Shown: positions 52,201 through 60,290 of the stretch, piece by piece
How positions within the stretch are numbered: the stretch's first letter is position 1
How the letters are laid out: every line of letters starts with the position of its first letter
DNA from: Bacillus sp. KH172YL63
Lineage (GTDB): Bacteria; Bacillota; Bacilli; Bacillales; Bacillaceae_B
Direction: 5' to 3'
Assembly: GCF_011398925.1 (NCBI RefSeq)
Contig: NZ_AP022842.1
Coordinates: 2,158,001 to 2,222,000, forward strand
DNA length: 64,000 nucleotides
Notes under the pieces: generated by a model
What the model was told of the DNA's origin: nothing
Database searches by the model: none
Seen by the model: only the letters and a program-made list of their open reading frames with translations
Program-made: the position numbers and the translations under genes

Positions 52201-53398
52201 CCAACTCAGCTAATAAGTCTTCTACTATACTAGCTGCCTTCGATTCGCTCTCCTCTAACGACCCCAGCTCATCCTTTTTCTTCACATAATCCTTGTGCTT
52301 TCTATCGTTGCTCTGTTCCAATCGTAAAACGGAGTCCTTTTTTCGCGAAGACTCCTTTTCAAGATCTTTCTTCTTCGCTTCAAGGGACCACACCTCATGA
52401 CGATTTAGCTGATCTTTCTGTTTCTCAAGCATGTCTTCTTCATTCGACAAATGTTCTTCTCTTTGTTCTAGTTCTGCAATCTCGACTTTCATCCCGGCTT
52501 TACTTTGCTGAAGTTCATTCACCGTTTTTTCTTTAAGGATGACCTTACTTTCTGTATATTGCCACTTTTCCGCTCTTTCAGCTAACACGTAACGATTATA
52601 CCTGTCGTATACCCGAAGAACTTTTTCCATCGATTTCTTTTGACTGGATAATCGTTCTAATTCTTGCTGAGCCTGATCCATGTGATCAATACTGTCAGAC
52701 AAATATCGGATTTCATCGTCGGTAAGAGGTGGCAATGCCGATTCAAGAATTTCATAAATCACCGTTGGTTTAAAATCTTTTGATAACTTAGGGCTTCTTA
52801 ACTGAATCAATAATTTAATAAGGTCCTCATAGGCTTCGGTTGATTGAAAGCCGAACACATGGCGATTGACAAGTTCCATATACTCCCTCTGAGAATTTAC
52901 TACTTCTCCCCCGGAACTAATCCGGTTCTTTAGCTCTTTTTCTGACATGGGAACCTTTTCCCCTGCATGAGTAAGCGTAAGAGAAAAGTCAACTCCAATC
53001 CGTCGATTATCTGTGATGACGAAATACCATGACTTCATTTGCTTATTCCGTTTCGCCTGCATACCCATACCTGTTGTCATATACTGTCCAGTACTTTCCT
53101 TCACATACTCCATAAAGAGATAGCCCGTCCGCTCATCACGATCCACAATCCCTTTTTCTCCAAGAAGATAATCTTCCATTCTTCTTGCTTTGGAACCAAA
53201 CGGATCCAGTCTGTCAGGAGACTTCCTCCCGTCCAATAACACAGGAAGAAAGCTCTGCATTGTAACGGACTTCCCTGACCCATTTGCTCCACGGAGCAGC
53301 AGCTTACCGTCTTTAAAGTGAAACGTCTCTTCATCGTAATACCAGAAGTTCACGAGGCCGGCGCGGTTTAATTTCCATTGTTCATGACTCACTGTCAT
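49277..53398 (-). CDS. jetC: Wadjet type II SMC-like ATPase JetC
   Basis: A 1373-residue SMC/MukB-like protein of the TIGR02680 type. Walker A GANGSGKS is at about residues 37-44, two long coiled coils (about 290-480 and 780-1060) surround a hinge-like central region, the ABC signature FSGGEKAMA is near residue 1250 and Walker B YIISLDEAFAGVDE near 1280. It is the loop-extruding motor of the anti-plasmid complex. ATG 53398 or GTG 53392 may be the start; it overlaps the end of jetB. Length and motifs look intact. Confidence 0.95.
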   Translation of the reverse strand: MTVSHEQWKLNRAGLVNFWYYDEETFHFKDGKLLLRGANGSGKSVTMQSFLPVLLDGRKSPDRLDPFGSKARRMEDYLLGEKGIVDRDERTGYLFMEYVKESTGQYMTTGMGMQAKRNKQMKSWYFVITDNRRIGVDFSLTLTHAGEKVPMSEKELKNRISSGGEVVNSQREYMELVNRHVFGFQSTEAYEDLIKLLIQLRSPKLSKDFKPTVIYEILESALPPLTDDEIRYLSDSIDHMDQAQQELERLSSQKKSMEKVLRVYDRYNRYVLAERAEKWQYTESKVILKEKTVNELQQSKAGMKVEIAELEQREEHLSNEEDMLEKQKDQLNRHEVWSLEAKKKDLEKESSRKKDSVLRLEQSNDRKHKDYVKKKDELGSLEESESKAASIVEDLLAELEELAEECGFTTHAINQADFERMEESLYDFTVWKKAVLNHQNVLSDAMKLLEERSRQQDRYGELERESSTLKQKVDEILQQMDHTEEWFTEELQKLESAIFTWMSEHDSLSFTNEQRQNVARSVQGLYDENSYEQVKGILLKSLDKYKEEVRTQNYEQNTLLRSLEERIQEKNRQISQLKEQKMIEPERSEGTSSHRECLKEKGVSGIPFYEAVEFKDGVTEEDKSRIEAVLKQTGILDSLITADEIKPIQDAILIPEPLLMVQTLADYLKPDVEGDSAVSNQRVDDILRSIPMEESAGAFVIDTDGSFSYGIIRGHAPEEGPSKFIGRTSRKRYLKEQMALLLAELEDLHEDRDKVSMEISRLTQIIEDIREWQHAIPSDGVLLEIRKQYVKFEKDRTIQQALLDQTDRNWKDVQVTLSRLKQQLYDYSSRFSFELNMESVAVALKLMKEYEGNLNTLENSMVKLQANRQRITDLARLLDEIEEEIDHLKGEINVEQGTVDKLEREMESIEDQLNLKGVDEIRDEIRRVQENYEHVKNELKSLLKAISDKANDLKRVNAELEREVADREFWVKMRDLWKQHVAEEIQHQFVEVDQHEAENILSVYGDVLTSYDKPKILEQLSKAFHEEQHMLSEYRMTIYTEEKESPEWMNGEQEERFEAIVKEYSNLKDRRMIRFSYNGSQVNPYYLAEILTKTYEEQDRNLDEQDRKLYEDIMLNHIGTILRSRIKRAAKWVREMDKIMSTRDNSSGLIFSIAWKAQTAESEEEMDTAELVSLLERDSKHLHEDDLNKITRHFQSRIAKAKELITLRNEGSTLHQVLKEVLDYRKWFTFVLSYKRENEGVKRELTNNAFFQFSGGEKAMAMYIPLFTAAYSRYKEAGDSAPYIISLDEAFAGVDENNIRDMFEVIEQLGFNYIMNSQALWGDYDTVPSLSIADLLRPKNADFVTVMRYEWDGVQRKPVHQEEEEIYERLELT

Positions 53399-54563
53399 CA
53401 CCCTTTCTAGTAAAGTCGTCTGGATATTTCCCTGCAAGGATTCCAAATAACGGCTTAATATAAATCATGACTTCATCTGTTTCAGCCATCATCCAGCTTT
53501 TCATGGAAGAAATGCATTCCTTTCTGATGGTCTCAACCGAAGCGTCACGGAAATACTTTGACCAACCTGCACCATTCTTCTGCCTTAACTCAATGATGTA
53601 CTGATCGAATTCACCTGTCGTCAACAACAAGTCTCCTGATTCGAGGGGAGAAAGGGAAGAACGCTTTTCATACAGATGATAGGACAGCTGCAACAACACA
53701 TCGGTCACTGCCTTAGCATCTGGAAAATACTCATATTTATAATTGGGTTCTTGGGATGATAAGAATGCCGTATTCTTGAACAATCTAAGGCGATAATGGC
53801 TATGTTTCTCGATATCTTCCATAATTCTGTTTCGAAAATTCCTAATATATATAAAGTCGGGGTCGCTGCTCGATTTTCTATGTAAACCCGGTGAAAAGAA
53901 CAATTGCCGGTAGACCCGCTTACGTGTCTCATCTTCCTGCTGGAATTTCCAGTCTTCATTGAGTAAATTCTGCCAGCTGGTAAACTGAGTCAAGTCCTCA
54001 GGAAAAGAACGAATGAAATATTTACTATAAACCGTTGTTTCATAGAGTACCTCATGCTCCTCGTCTGTATCAAACCTCTGAATATTCCCGTCCACAGTAC
54101 GAATCAAATGAAGGTCTGTCATCGTTTTGATTGTGCGGATCAGAGATTTCCGGTGGGTATAAACCGTCCAATCAATTCCTTCATCCCCCGTGTAGTCATG
54201 CCTAATCTCCTCAGCCAGTTCTGATAACAGAAACTGTTCAGCGACAGATTTCTCCTCAAGATATGCCATAGCATAACAAAACAGCGCATAATCTCTTTGC
54301 TCCTGAAAAGAAGCAATACCCATCCAGGCTTCCGGTTCAACCGGAATCTTCTCAAGCTTAATAAAATGCTGATGGACGATTAATAAAAGCCCAAATTTGT
54401 CATCAAGATACCGCCTTAATACTTTTTCTCTTTCACGAATCAACTGATATTCTTGTGGATGCTCACTTCGCAATATCCAAAACTCATGCAAAAGAAGTTC
54501 AAGCCCTTCTATCGCTTTATCATCGAATTCAACGGTCTGAACCTGCTCCAACCTATAACCCAC
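53382..54563 (-). CDS. jetB: Wadjet type II subunit JetB (DUF2398/TIGR02678)
   Basis: A 393-residue soluble protein with the TIGR02678 pattern: IEGLELLLHEFWILRSEHPQEYQLIREREKVLRRYL, then FQEQRDYALFCYAMAYLEEKSVAEQFLLSELAEEI, and DEEHEVLYETTVYSKYFIRSFP. It is the KITE-like (MukE-type) subunit of the Wadjet condensin. The GTG at 54563 overlaps the jetA end; a TTG four codons on is an alternative. Length is right for type II and longer than type I JetB. Confidence 0.92.
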   Translation of the reverse strand: MGYRLEQVQTVEFDDKAIEGLELLLHEFWILRSEHPQEYQLIREREKVLRRYLDDKFGLLLIVHQHFIKLEKIPVEPEAWMGIASFQEQRDYALFCYAMAYLEEKSVAEQFLLSELAEEIRHDYTGDEGIDWTVYTHRKSLIRTIKTMTDLHLIRTVDGNIQRFDTDEEHEVLYETTVYSKYFIRSFPEDLTQFTSWQNLLNEDWKFQQEDETRKRVYRQLFFSPGLHRKSSSDPDFIYIRNFRNRIMEDIEKHSHYRLRLFKNTAFLSSQEPNYKYEYFPDAKAVTDVLLQLSYHLYEKRSSLSPLESGDLLLTTGEFDQYIIELRQKNGAGWSKYFRDASVETIRKECISSMKSWMMAETDEVMIYIKPLFGILAGKYPDDFTRKGDDSES

Positions 54564-56046
54564 CTTTCATTTCTAATGTCACATCCGGCATTTTTAAGAC
54601 CCCATCTTCGGCATGCATGATGGTCATCCGATCTCTGTGCACGTGCACCTTCACTGTGAATCCATAGTCGGTTTTAATCACCCGGCTCTTACTGGACATT
54701 GCCTTTCCGATCCAACCTAGTATTACTTTCCGAACAAAAGGCTTTACCACTCCAAGCTCTGAAACCGTCATCTTCTGGTCTGTAAATAGAGTCTCAATCA
54801 TCGTCCGTTCCTCCGCCCTTTCAGCGAGGTGCTTTTGCATCAAGGCTTTTTTCTTTTCATCATTTGAAACCATGGCCCCAGGTTTCGTTTTATCCTTAAA
54901 GGACCTGATGCGCGGTTTAATTGGCAGAATGATTGGTTCTTCCTCCCAAATGTCTGAATGAATATTTTCCGTAGTATCTTCTTCTATCTTTAAATGACGA
55001 ATCGTCATTGAGCCGAAAACAACCGCTGATAATTGATGGGCGTCTTCCATTGAATGGCTTCCACTGAATAGTTCAGCAAGGTGAAGATAATCTTTCTTTC
55101 GACTGTGATGACTATGGTGCCGCTCGCTCATCCGCTGGACATATCGGGTAATTCGCCTGATCATTTCATTCGTCTGCAGCTGCAGCATCTCGAGCTCGCT
55201 TGATTGGCCCTCGCTCCCGATGAACCACGATCTCATCACCCGCCAGAAATCATAGAACTCCTGGTACCAATCCAGCACCGTTTCTTCACTGATTTCCTCC
55301 AACCGTGGTATTTGCCTTCTATAATCAGCAAGCTTGTCAAAGAAAGGAGCGACAAGCTGTTGATCCATTCTCTCCAACTGATCTGAAATCTGAAAGGACG
55401 TTTTCTGAAGAGACACAATAAAGTCTCTTAAATACGTCGTGAATTGATTCTTATACACCAAGAACGCCTCACTCTGCATCCGCTGATCTGTTTGTTCACT
55501 ATTTATATAGGCGATGTAATCAGCCGTGTTCGTTCGAATCGTCTGGAAATATTGCAGGAGATCTTCCCATAAGAGCATATATGTCTCAGGAGATTCCGGC
55601 AGATCCTTCTTCAACTCATGTTCCAGCTTATTCATGGATTCAAGCAATCGGTCAAATTGGGATTTCTCAAGAGAACCTCCAAAACTTTCTCCGCTCTTCT
55701 TCTCAAGTGTCGCCACCATTCTCTCGATCTCAATCGTATAAGGCGTAGATTGATAACGAAACCGTTTCTTCTTATACTCTTCAATCGTCTTTGCGTTCGT
55801 CATGTCCTGCCTGGCATTCAGGTTCTTCCACTTCACCAGCTGAGCAAGTTGGACGAGAAGCTGTTCCTCCTCATAACGCTCGTAATGGGGAAGTGATCTC
55901 AAATAATCCAACACCTCTTCCGGTGAAATGAAGTCTCTCATCCGTTCATGTTGCATATAAAAGTATCGTAGAATCGTTCGATACTCTGGAGCGTTCTCTG
56001 CTGTCAGATAACTCGCTTCGATGAGCTTTTTCATAGGACCTTGCAT
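54553..56046 (-). CDS. jetA: Wadjet type II subunit JetA (DUF2397/TIGR02677)
   Basis: A 497-residue protein opening YLTAENAPEYRTILRYFYMQHERMRDFISPEEVLDYL and continuing LVKWKNLNARQDMTNAKTIEEYKKKRFRYQSTPYTIEIERM, the pattern of the TIGR02677 family. It is the kleisin-like (MukF-type) subunit. A promoter lies at 56108-56136 and AGAGGTG precedes the ATG. It is the first gene of jetABCD, and all four overlap or nearly touch. Confidence 0.92.
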   Translation of the reverse strand: MQGPMKKLIEASYLTAENAPEYRTILRYFYMQHERMRDFISPEEVLDYLRSLPHYERYEEEQLLVQLAQLVKWKNLNARQDMTNAKTIEEYKKKRFRYQSTPYTIEIERMVATLEKKSGESFGGSLEKSQFDRLLESMNKLEHELKKDLPESPETYMLLWEDLLQYFQTIRTNTADYIAYINSEQTDQRMQSEAFLVYKNQFTTYLRDFIVSLQKTSFQISDQLERMDQQLVAPFFDKLADYRRQIPRLEEISEETVLDWYQEFYDFWRVMRSWFIGSEGQSSELEMLQLQTNEMIRRITRYVQRMSERHHSHHSRKKDYLHLAELFSGSHSMEDAHQLSAVVFGSMTIRHLKIEEDTTENIHSDIWEEEPIILPIKPRIRSFKDKTKPGAMVSNDEKKKALMQKHLAERAEERTMIETLFTDQKMTVSELGVVKPFVRKVILGWIGKAMSSKSRVIKTDYGFTVKVHVHRDRMTIMHAEDGVLKMPDVTLEMKGGL

Positions 56047-56107
56047 GATTCATGCACCTCTTTTCATGGCGATCATACTTCATTCAACTCTGTATGTATA
56101 TGGAACA

Positions 56108-56136
56108 ATTATATCAGCAATGGGGGTATAAGTTAA
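56108..56136 (-). promoter_or_regulatory. Promoter of the Wadjet operon
   Basis: On the minus strand TTAACT (56136-56131) and TATAAT (56113-56108) are 17 bases apart, 60 bases upstream of jetA. Confidence 0.6.
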
Positions 56137-56272
56137 TGGAATGACAAGAGTGATGGAGAGGTAAGATTGGGTGGAAGGAATTTAGGAGTATCCATTGTAA
56201 ATCTCCCTATACTTTATTCTTAAAATCAGATGGTTTATAATAAAGATAAATCATTCAAAGTTGGTGATGTAA

Positions 56273-56503
56273 ATGGAACCTATAAGAATTGAACAAGATG
56301 ATGTAAAAAAGGCAATTCAATCGGGGCATTCATACATCCAAGTCGGTAAACGAAAGTATTTATTAATGGAAGTAGAAGAAATCAGTAACAATGATGGTTA
56401 CCAAGTAACAGATCCAGAAGAAGAAAAGCAAATATTGAAGGCATTAGAGGAAGATAATCCGATCCTTTCAGAAGAAGATATAAGGAAGATGTTAGAGAGT
56501 TAA
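56273..56503 (+). CDS. Antitoxin-like protein of a type II toxin-antitoxin pair
   Basis: A 76-residue acidic protein whose C-terminal half (VTDPEEEKQILKALEEDNPILSEEDIRKMLES) is typical of antitoxins that wrap around RelE/ParE toxins, with an N-terminal strand-helix start that may bind DNA. GGTGATG precedes the ATG. The toxin gene follows after 4 bases. The pair diverges from the Wadjet operon, 226 bases from jetA. Confidence 0.65.
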   Translation: MEPIRIEQDDVKKAIQSGHSYIQVGKRKYLLMEVEEISNNDGYQVTDPEEEKQILKALEEDNPILSEEDIRKMLES

Positions 56504-56507
56504 AGCC

Positions 56508-56813
56508 ATGAGAATAGTGTGGAGAAAGTCGGCGATTTCTTCCCTTATAGCTCTTGATAGATGGAGACAAACCATTGAACTTCAACCCATTGCAACATAT
56601 CTAAAAGAAACCATTGAATTGTATTTTATTCACCAGGATTTTTCAGTTCATATTCCAGGAAGACATGTACTTATAAAGAAAATGCCCGTTGACCTACGAA
56701 TGGTATTAATATCTATAGGAAAGTCGGATCCCTATAAAATCTTTTACAGAATAAAATTGAATCAGATTGAAATCTTTTTAGTACGTCATCCTCACCAAAG
56801 GTCAGTTGAGTAA
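56508..56813 (+). CDS. RelE/ParE-like toxin
   Basis: A 101-residue basic protein with VWRKSAISSLIALDRWRQTI as helix 1-2 and LRMVLISIGKSDPYKIFYRIKLNQIEIFLVRHPHQRS as the C-terminal sheet with the IxxRHP-like end, as in RelE/ParE toxins. Such toxins cut mRNA in the ribosome or poison gyrase; which applies is not known. It follows the antitoxin gene by 4 bases and ends at a terminator at 56840. Confidence 0.7.
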   Translation: MRIVWRKSAISSLIALDRWRQTIELQPIATYLKETIELYFIHQDFSVHIPGRHVLIKKMPVDLRMVLISIGKSDPYKIFYRIKLNQIEIFLVRHPHQRSVE

Positions 56814-56839
56814 TTAGGATACAGGCTAATTCCTATAAA

Positions 56840-56877
56840 AAAAGATCCACATCTTCCATTAGAAGTGTGGATCTTTT
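56840..56877 (+). terminator. Terminator of the toxin-antitoxin operon
   Basis: AAAAGATCCACA and TGTGGATCTTTT form a 12-bp stem with a 14-base loop, 26 bases after the toxin stop. Confidence 0.85.
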
Positions 56878-56926
56878 AATGTAAAGTAACATGGCAAGAG
56901 TCAGACACCTATTCATGTTAACGATT

Positions 56927-57658
56927 TTATTCCGTCAAATGTTGAACAGCATAATCCGCTTCCTCTTGAGTAAACTGTTCACCGTATTCAGAAACAAGTT
57001 GGTCTCTTATCGCTTCTGGTGACATGGCCATTGTATCTTGATAACTTTTGGCTTTTTCCAAGGCGTTCTTTTTATAATCGGCTTTCATTGTATCGATCGC
57101 ATATTGTGCTTCTTCCGCAGTGAACTGTTCACCGTGCTCTGAAATGAGCTGATCATAGATGGCTTCCTTTGACATGTACATCGTATCAGAGTAAGATTCC
57201 GCCTTTTTCAATGCGTTGTCCTTCCAATCAAATTCAAGCTTTTCCATGGCATACGCAGCCGCTTCCTCGGAAAACTTTTCACCATACTCTGAAACTAATT
57301 GATTATGAATCGCTGCTTTGGACATATTCATGATCTCAGCGTAAGTTTTCGCTTTTGTCAAAGCGGATGCATGTTCTGCGGGGACGTCATCTTCCACTTT
57401 TGCTTCTTCTTTTTTGGGTTCCTCTGGTTTGGGCTGTTCTGTTTTAGGCTCCTCTGTTTTGGGTTCCTCTTTTATATTTTCTGACTCTTTTGGCTCAACC
57501 GCAACGGGTTCTGTAGCTTCTGATTTGACTTCCTTTTCCTTCGTATCAACCGCCTCATCACCATTCCCACCAACAGCTGCTGCAACAATCAGAATCACAA
57601 TGACCCAGACCCACCACTTTTTATAAAACGGTTTTTTCTTTTTTGGTGATTCCCCCAC
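56927..57658 (-). CDS. Membrane-anchored protein with three Ltp-type repeats
   Basis: A 243-residue protein. An N-terminal membrane segment (about 12-28, YKKWWVWVIVILIVAAAVGG) is followed by a Lys/Glu/Pro linker (about 34-92), then three repeats of about 45 residues of the Ltp/PF07553 type, each with ALxKAxxYxxxMxMSxxAIxxQLxSExGExFxxEEAxYAxxxL. In the Streptococcus phage TP-J34 Ltp, such repeats block DNA injection of infecting phages. Here the anchor is a membrane helix instead of a lipobox. GTG start after AGGGGG. Its position in a defence island supports an exclusion role. Confidence 0.8.
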   Translation of the reverse strand: MGESPKKKKPFYKKWWVWVIVILIVAAAVGGNGDEAVDTKEKEVKSEATEPVAVEPKESENIKEEPKTEEPKTEQPKPEEPKKEEAKVEDDVPAEHASALTKAKTYAEIMNMSKAAIHNQLVSEYGEKFSEEAAAYAMEKLEFDWKDNALKKAESYSDTMYMSKEAIYDQLISEHGEQFTAEEAQYAIDTMKADYKKNALEKAKSYQDTMAMSPEAIRDQLVSEYGEQFTQEEADYAVQHLTE

Positions 57659-57830
57659 TAGCTGTACCCCCTTATATTGGTAAACCTACATAAGAAGTAT
57701 ATTTTCCTTGATCGACAAACATGCAGGGAGTCTGTAATCAATGCTCAGGGACCAGTCCCCTCGGCTTCAGAAAAACACAGCCAGCAATCTCTGTAACCTG
57801 TATTTGCTAATAGAACTGACCCCGGATTAC

Positions 57831-59189
57831 TCAAACCGAAGCAACAGTACCGTCCCCCTGCATACACCCACCCCGAAACCGCCCAAACTCCCTCACAAAC
57901 TCCAACTTCACCGTCCCCACCGGCCCATTCCGGTTCTTCGCAATCTTCACTTCCACTTCCTGACCGTTCTTCGAATCTGGATAGTAGTAATCATCCCGGT
58001 ACAGAAACAACACCACATCCGCATCCTGCTCGATATTCCCCGAGTCACGCAGATCCGACAGTCTCGGCCGCTTGTCATCTCTGGACTCGACTCCCCTCGA
58101 TAGCTGGGACAGCAGAATGATCGGAATCCCAAACTCCTTCGCCATCCCCTTCAGCTGCTTCGTAATATGGCCAATCGCCAGATCATGCCTGTCGAAACGC
58201 TCCTTCACCGTGATCAGCTGCAGGTAATCAATCACCACTAGAAACGGCTCTGTCGGGTAGTCCCGCTTCAGGTTCATGATCCGCTGCCTGATCTCCGGCA
58301 GAGTGATCATCCCATTCTGTGAGAGTTCAAGTTTCGCTTTGTATACCGCATTCATCGCCCCGTGCATCCTCGGCATCTCGTCCTTCGTCAGATACTTGTA
58401 GGGATTCTGCCATTTCATCATGTTAATATCCGTCAAACTTGAAAGTAATCGCTGCATAATCTGTCTCGAACTCATCTCTAAGGAGAACACCATGCTCACC
58501 CCATTCTCCCGCGTACATTCCCAGGCAAGCTGGATGGCAAAAGCCGTCTTCCCCATAGAAGGTCTCGCCGCCAGGATGATGAGCTCCCCTTCCTTCCAGC
58601 CTCCCGTCAGCGCATTCAAGCTCTCGAAACCTGTCGTGACACCGGGAAGTCCGTCCCTCTCCATGTAAAGAGATTCATAGAGATCCATGATGATGTCGTC
58701 CTTCGTTTCTTCGTCAGTGATCGTGTTGGTATGCATATCGATGAGTGCTTTGTAGAGGCCATGTGCGGATTCTGGGGTGTAGGCGTTCAGGAAATGATGG
58801 GCTGAATTCTTGATGAGGCTCAGTTCGTAATACTTCAGTACGATCTGTTCATACTGCTCGATGTTCACTGTCGTCGGACAGTAGTTGGCAAGAGTCAGAA
58901 GAAACTGAACCCCGCCTACATTCTCAATGTCATCCCCCAGCTCCTCCACCAGCATCACGAGATTAATCTCGAGCCTCTTCTTCTGCAGCCCCTTCATCGC
59001 TTTAAAAATAAGGCGGTTCCTCACCAGGCTAAAATGCTTTTCCTCTAGGGTCAGTGTATCCAACACATCCGCATCCAGAAGAACCGCTCCAATAATCATA
59101 CTCTCCGCTTCATGTAACTCCCGAAGCAGCTGCTCATCGTGCCCAGGGTGGTGCAGGCCGTGTCCACTCATTTCTACGTTCATTCTCAA
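57831..59189 (-). CDS. Phage-type replicative DnaB helicase
   Basis: A 452-residue protein. The N-terminal domain of DnaB (EAESMIIGAVLLDADVLDTLTL) is followed by a RecA-like domain with Walker A AARPSMGKT (about residues 205-213), MVFSLEMSSRQI, Walker B-like LVVIDYLQLIT and LSQLSRGVESRDDKRP. The G40P helicase of phage SPP1 has a similar length, and the gene follows a G39P-like gene, as in SPP1. A TTG at 59189 or ATG at 59183 may be the start; both overlap the upstream gene. It most likely unwinds the element's own origin. Confidence 0.88.
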   Translation of the reverse strand: MRMNVEMSGHGLHHPGHDEQLLRELHEAESMIIGAVLLDADVLDTLTLEEKHFSLVRNRLIFKAMKGLQKKRLEINLVMLVEELGDDIENVGGVQFLLTLANYCPTTVNIEQYEQIVLKYYELSLIKNSAHHFLNAYTPESAHGLYKALIDMHTNTITDEETKDDIIMDLYESLYMERDGLPGVTTGFESLNALTGGWKEGELIILAARPSMGKTAFAIQLAWECTRENGVSMVFSLEMSSRQIMQRLLSSLTDINMMKWQNPYKYLTKDEMPRMHGAMNAVYKAKLELSQNGMITLPEIRQRIMNLKRDYPTEPFLVVIDYLQLITVKERFDRHDLAIGHITKQLKGMAKEFGIPIILLSQLSRGVESRDDKRPRLSDLRDSGNIEQDADVVLFLYRDDYYYPDSKNGQEVEVKIAKNRNGPVGTVKLEFVREFGRFRGGCMQGDGTVASV

Positions 59190-59448
59190 TTCGTATCGCC
59201 CCTTCTTTTTCCCATGCTTCCATGGTTTCTAGTATCGTAGTTTCCTCCACCGGCAGTTCATACAGCTCGGAAATCTTCGGTATGTGCGGACTCACTTTAA
59301 TATGGGCTGCGATCCGCCTCTTCACCACATGATAATCACAGTCCTTCAGGTGCTGAAACCAGATATTCGCCGTCTCTCGAGTGAGCGGTCGCTGAGGATA
59401 AGCTCCCTGGATCATCTTCACCAACTCCCTGAACTCATCAATCGTCAT
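59134..59448 (-). CDS. G39P-like helicase loader/inhibitor
   Basis: A 104-residue protein with the N-terminal fold of SPP1 G39P: FRELVKMIQGAYPQRPLTRETANIWFQHLKDCDYHVVKRRIAAHI, then SPHIPKISELYEL. G39P binds the helicase and helps deliver it to the initiator-bound origin. The ATG overlaps the stop of the initiator-like gene as ATGA, and its own 3' end overlaps the helicase start by 56 bases, giving tight coupling of the three genes. Confidence 0.8.
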   Translation of the reverse strand: MTIDEFRELVKMIQGAYPQRPLTRETANIWFQHLKDCDYHVVKRRIAAHIKVSPHIPKISELYELPVEETTILETMEAWEKEGAIRIENERRNEWTRPAPPWAR

Positions 59449-60290
59449 GCCTCCGTCACAATCTCCTCAAGCCCATCCAAAAGGTCATCGATGTGCTCCA
59501 TGGATCCCCGAGGAGAAATGTACCCCTCAAGCGCCTTCTCCAAATACCTTGGACTGTTGATTGTCAGCTTCGGATTGATGCTCTGCTGTCTATCAAACTC
59601 CTCATCCATGAACACAATCAGCTCCTCCGTTGACAACTCGCTCAAGCTGATCCGCTCCATCGACACATAATCCATCGGGGTCAAGATTAATCCTCTTTCC
59701 CTTCTGCTAATGAAATGTCCGATCAGCGCCTCGAGCCTCTCTCCTTCCTTAGTGCCGTTAAGGTTGGTGGTGTTCTCTTTCTCTTCTTTCTCTAAGTTCT
59801 TAAGTCTGTTTGCAGGTTCTCTCCGCACCCCATTCACATCCTTATTGCCGCACGAAGACTTCCCGGAACCAGCCCCATCATCAGGCTGGTCACCACCGGA
59901 TTCCTCACGTCCCTCTTCCTTTTTAGACATTCCCATCCAACTCAAATACTCCCCACAGGCGAAATCCTTCGTCGGCCTCAGCGTAAACACAAACCCATGC
60001 TCATACTTCTCCGCCTTCAACCATCCATCCCTCTCCAGCCGCTTAATCGACCGCTGAATCCGGGAATGGGAATACTCATCAATCTTCTTCCCATTATAGA
60101 ACCACAGATCCTCCCGCAGCTTCCGGAGCGAACGCACATACTGCCTCTCCCCCAGCACCACACCACCAACCTGAACCCCACCTTGATACGTCGCATTCAA
60201 CAGAATCAACACATACAACCGAAGATCCTCCGGGTGATGAAACGTCTCCTTATCCAACATACCTGTCTCCAACTTTCTCCATCCATTCAT
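59445..60290 (-). CDS. Initiator-like winged-helix protein, intact copy
   Basis: A 281-residue protein with an N-terminal winged helix (ERQYVRSLRKLREDLWFYN, YSHSRIQRSIKRLERDGWLKAEKYEHGFVFTL), an acidic Gly/Ser-rich linker (about 125-165), and a C-terminal helical part (LTPMDYVSMERISLSELSTEELIVFMDEEF, PRYLEKALEGYI) as in DnaD/replisome-organiser proteins. By position it plays the role of SPP1 G38P ahead of the G39P-like and DnaB genes. The start is ATG 60290, eight bases after AGGAG. It is closely similar to 46486-47292. Confidence 0.75.
   Translation of the reverse strand: MNGWRKLETGMLDKETFHHPEDLRLYVLILLNATYQGGVQVGGVVLGERQYVRSLRKLREDLWFYNGKKIDEYSHSRIQRSIKRLERDGWLKAEKYEHGFVFTLRPTKDFACGEYLSWMGMSKKEEGREESGGDQPDDGAGSGKSSCGNKDVNGVRREPANRLKNLEKEEKENTTNLNGTKEGERLEALIGHFISRRERGLILTPMDYVSMERISLSELSTEELIVFMDEEFDRQQSINPKLTINSPRYLEKALEGYISPRGSMEHIDDLLDGLEEIVTEA

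Noticed and set aside
48016..56046. Type I Wadjet assignment
   Set aside because: JetB is too long and JetA/JetD show the DUF2397 and DUF2399 patterns of type II.
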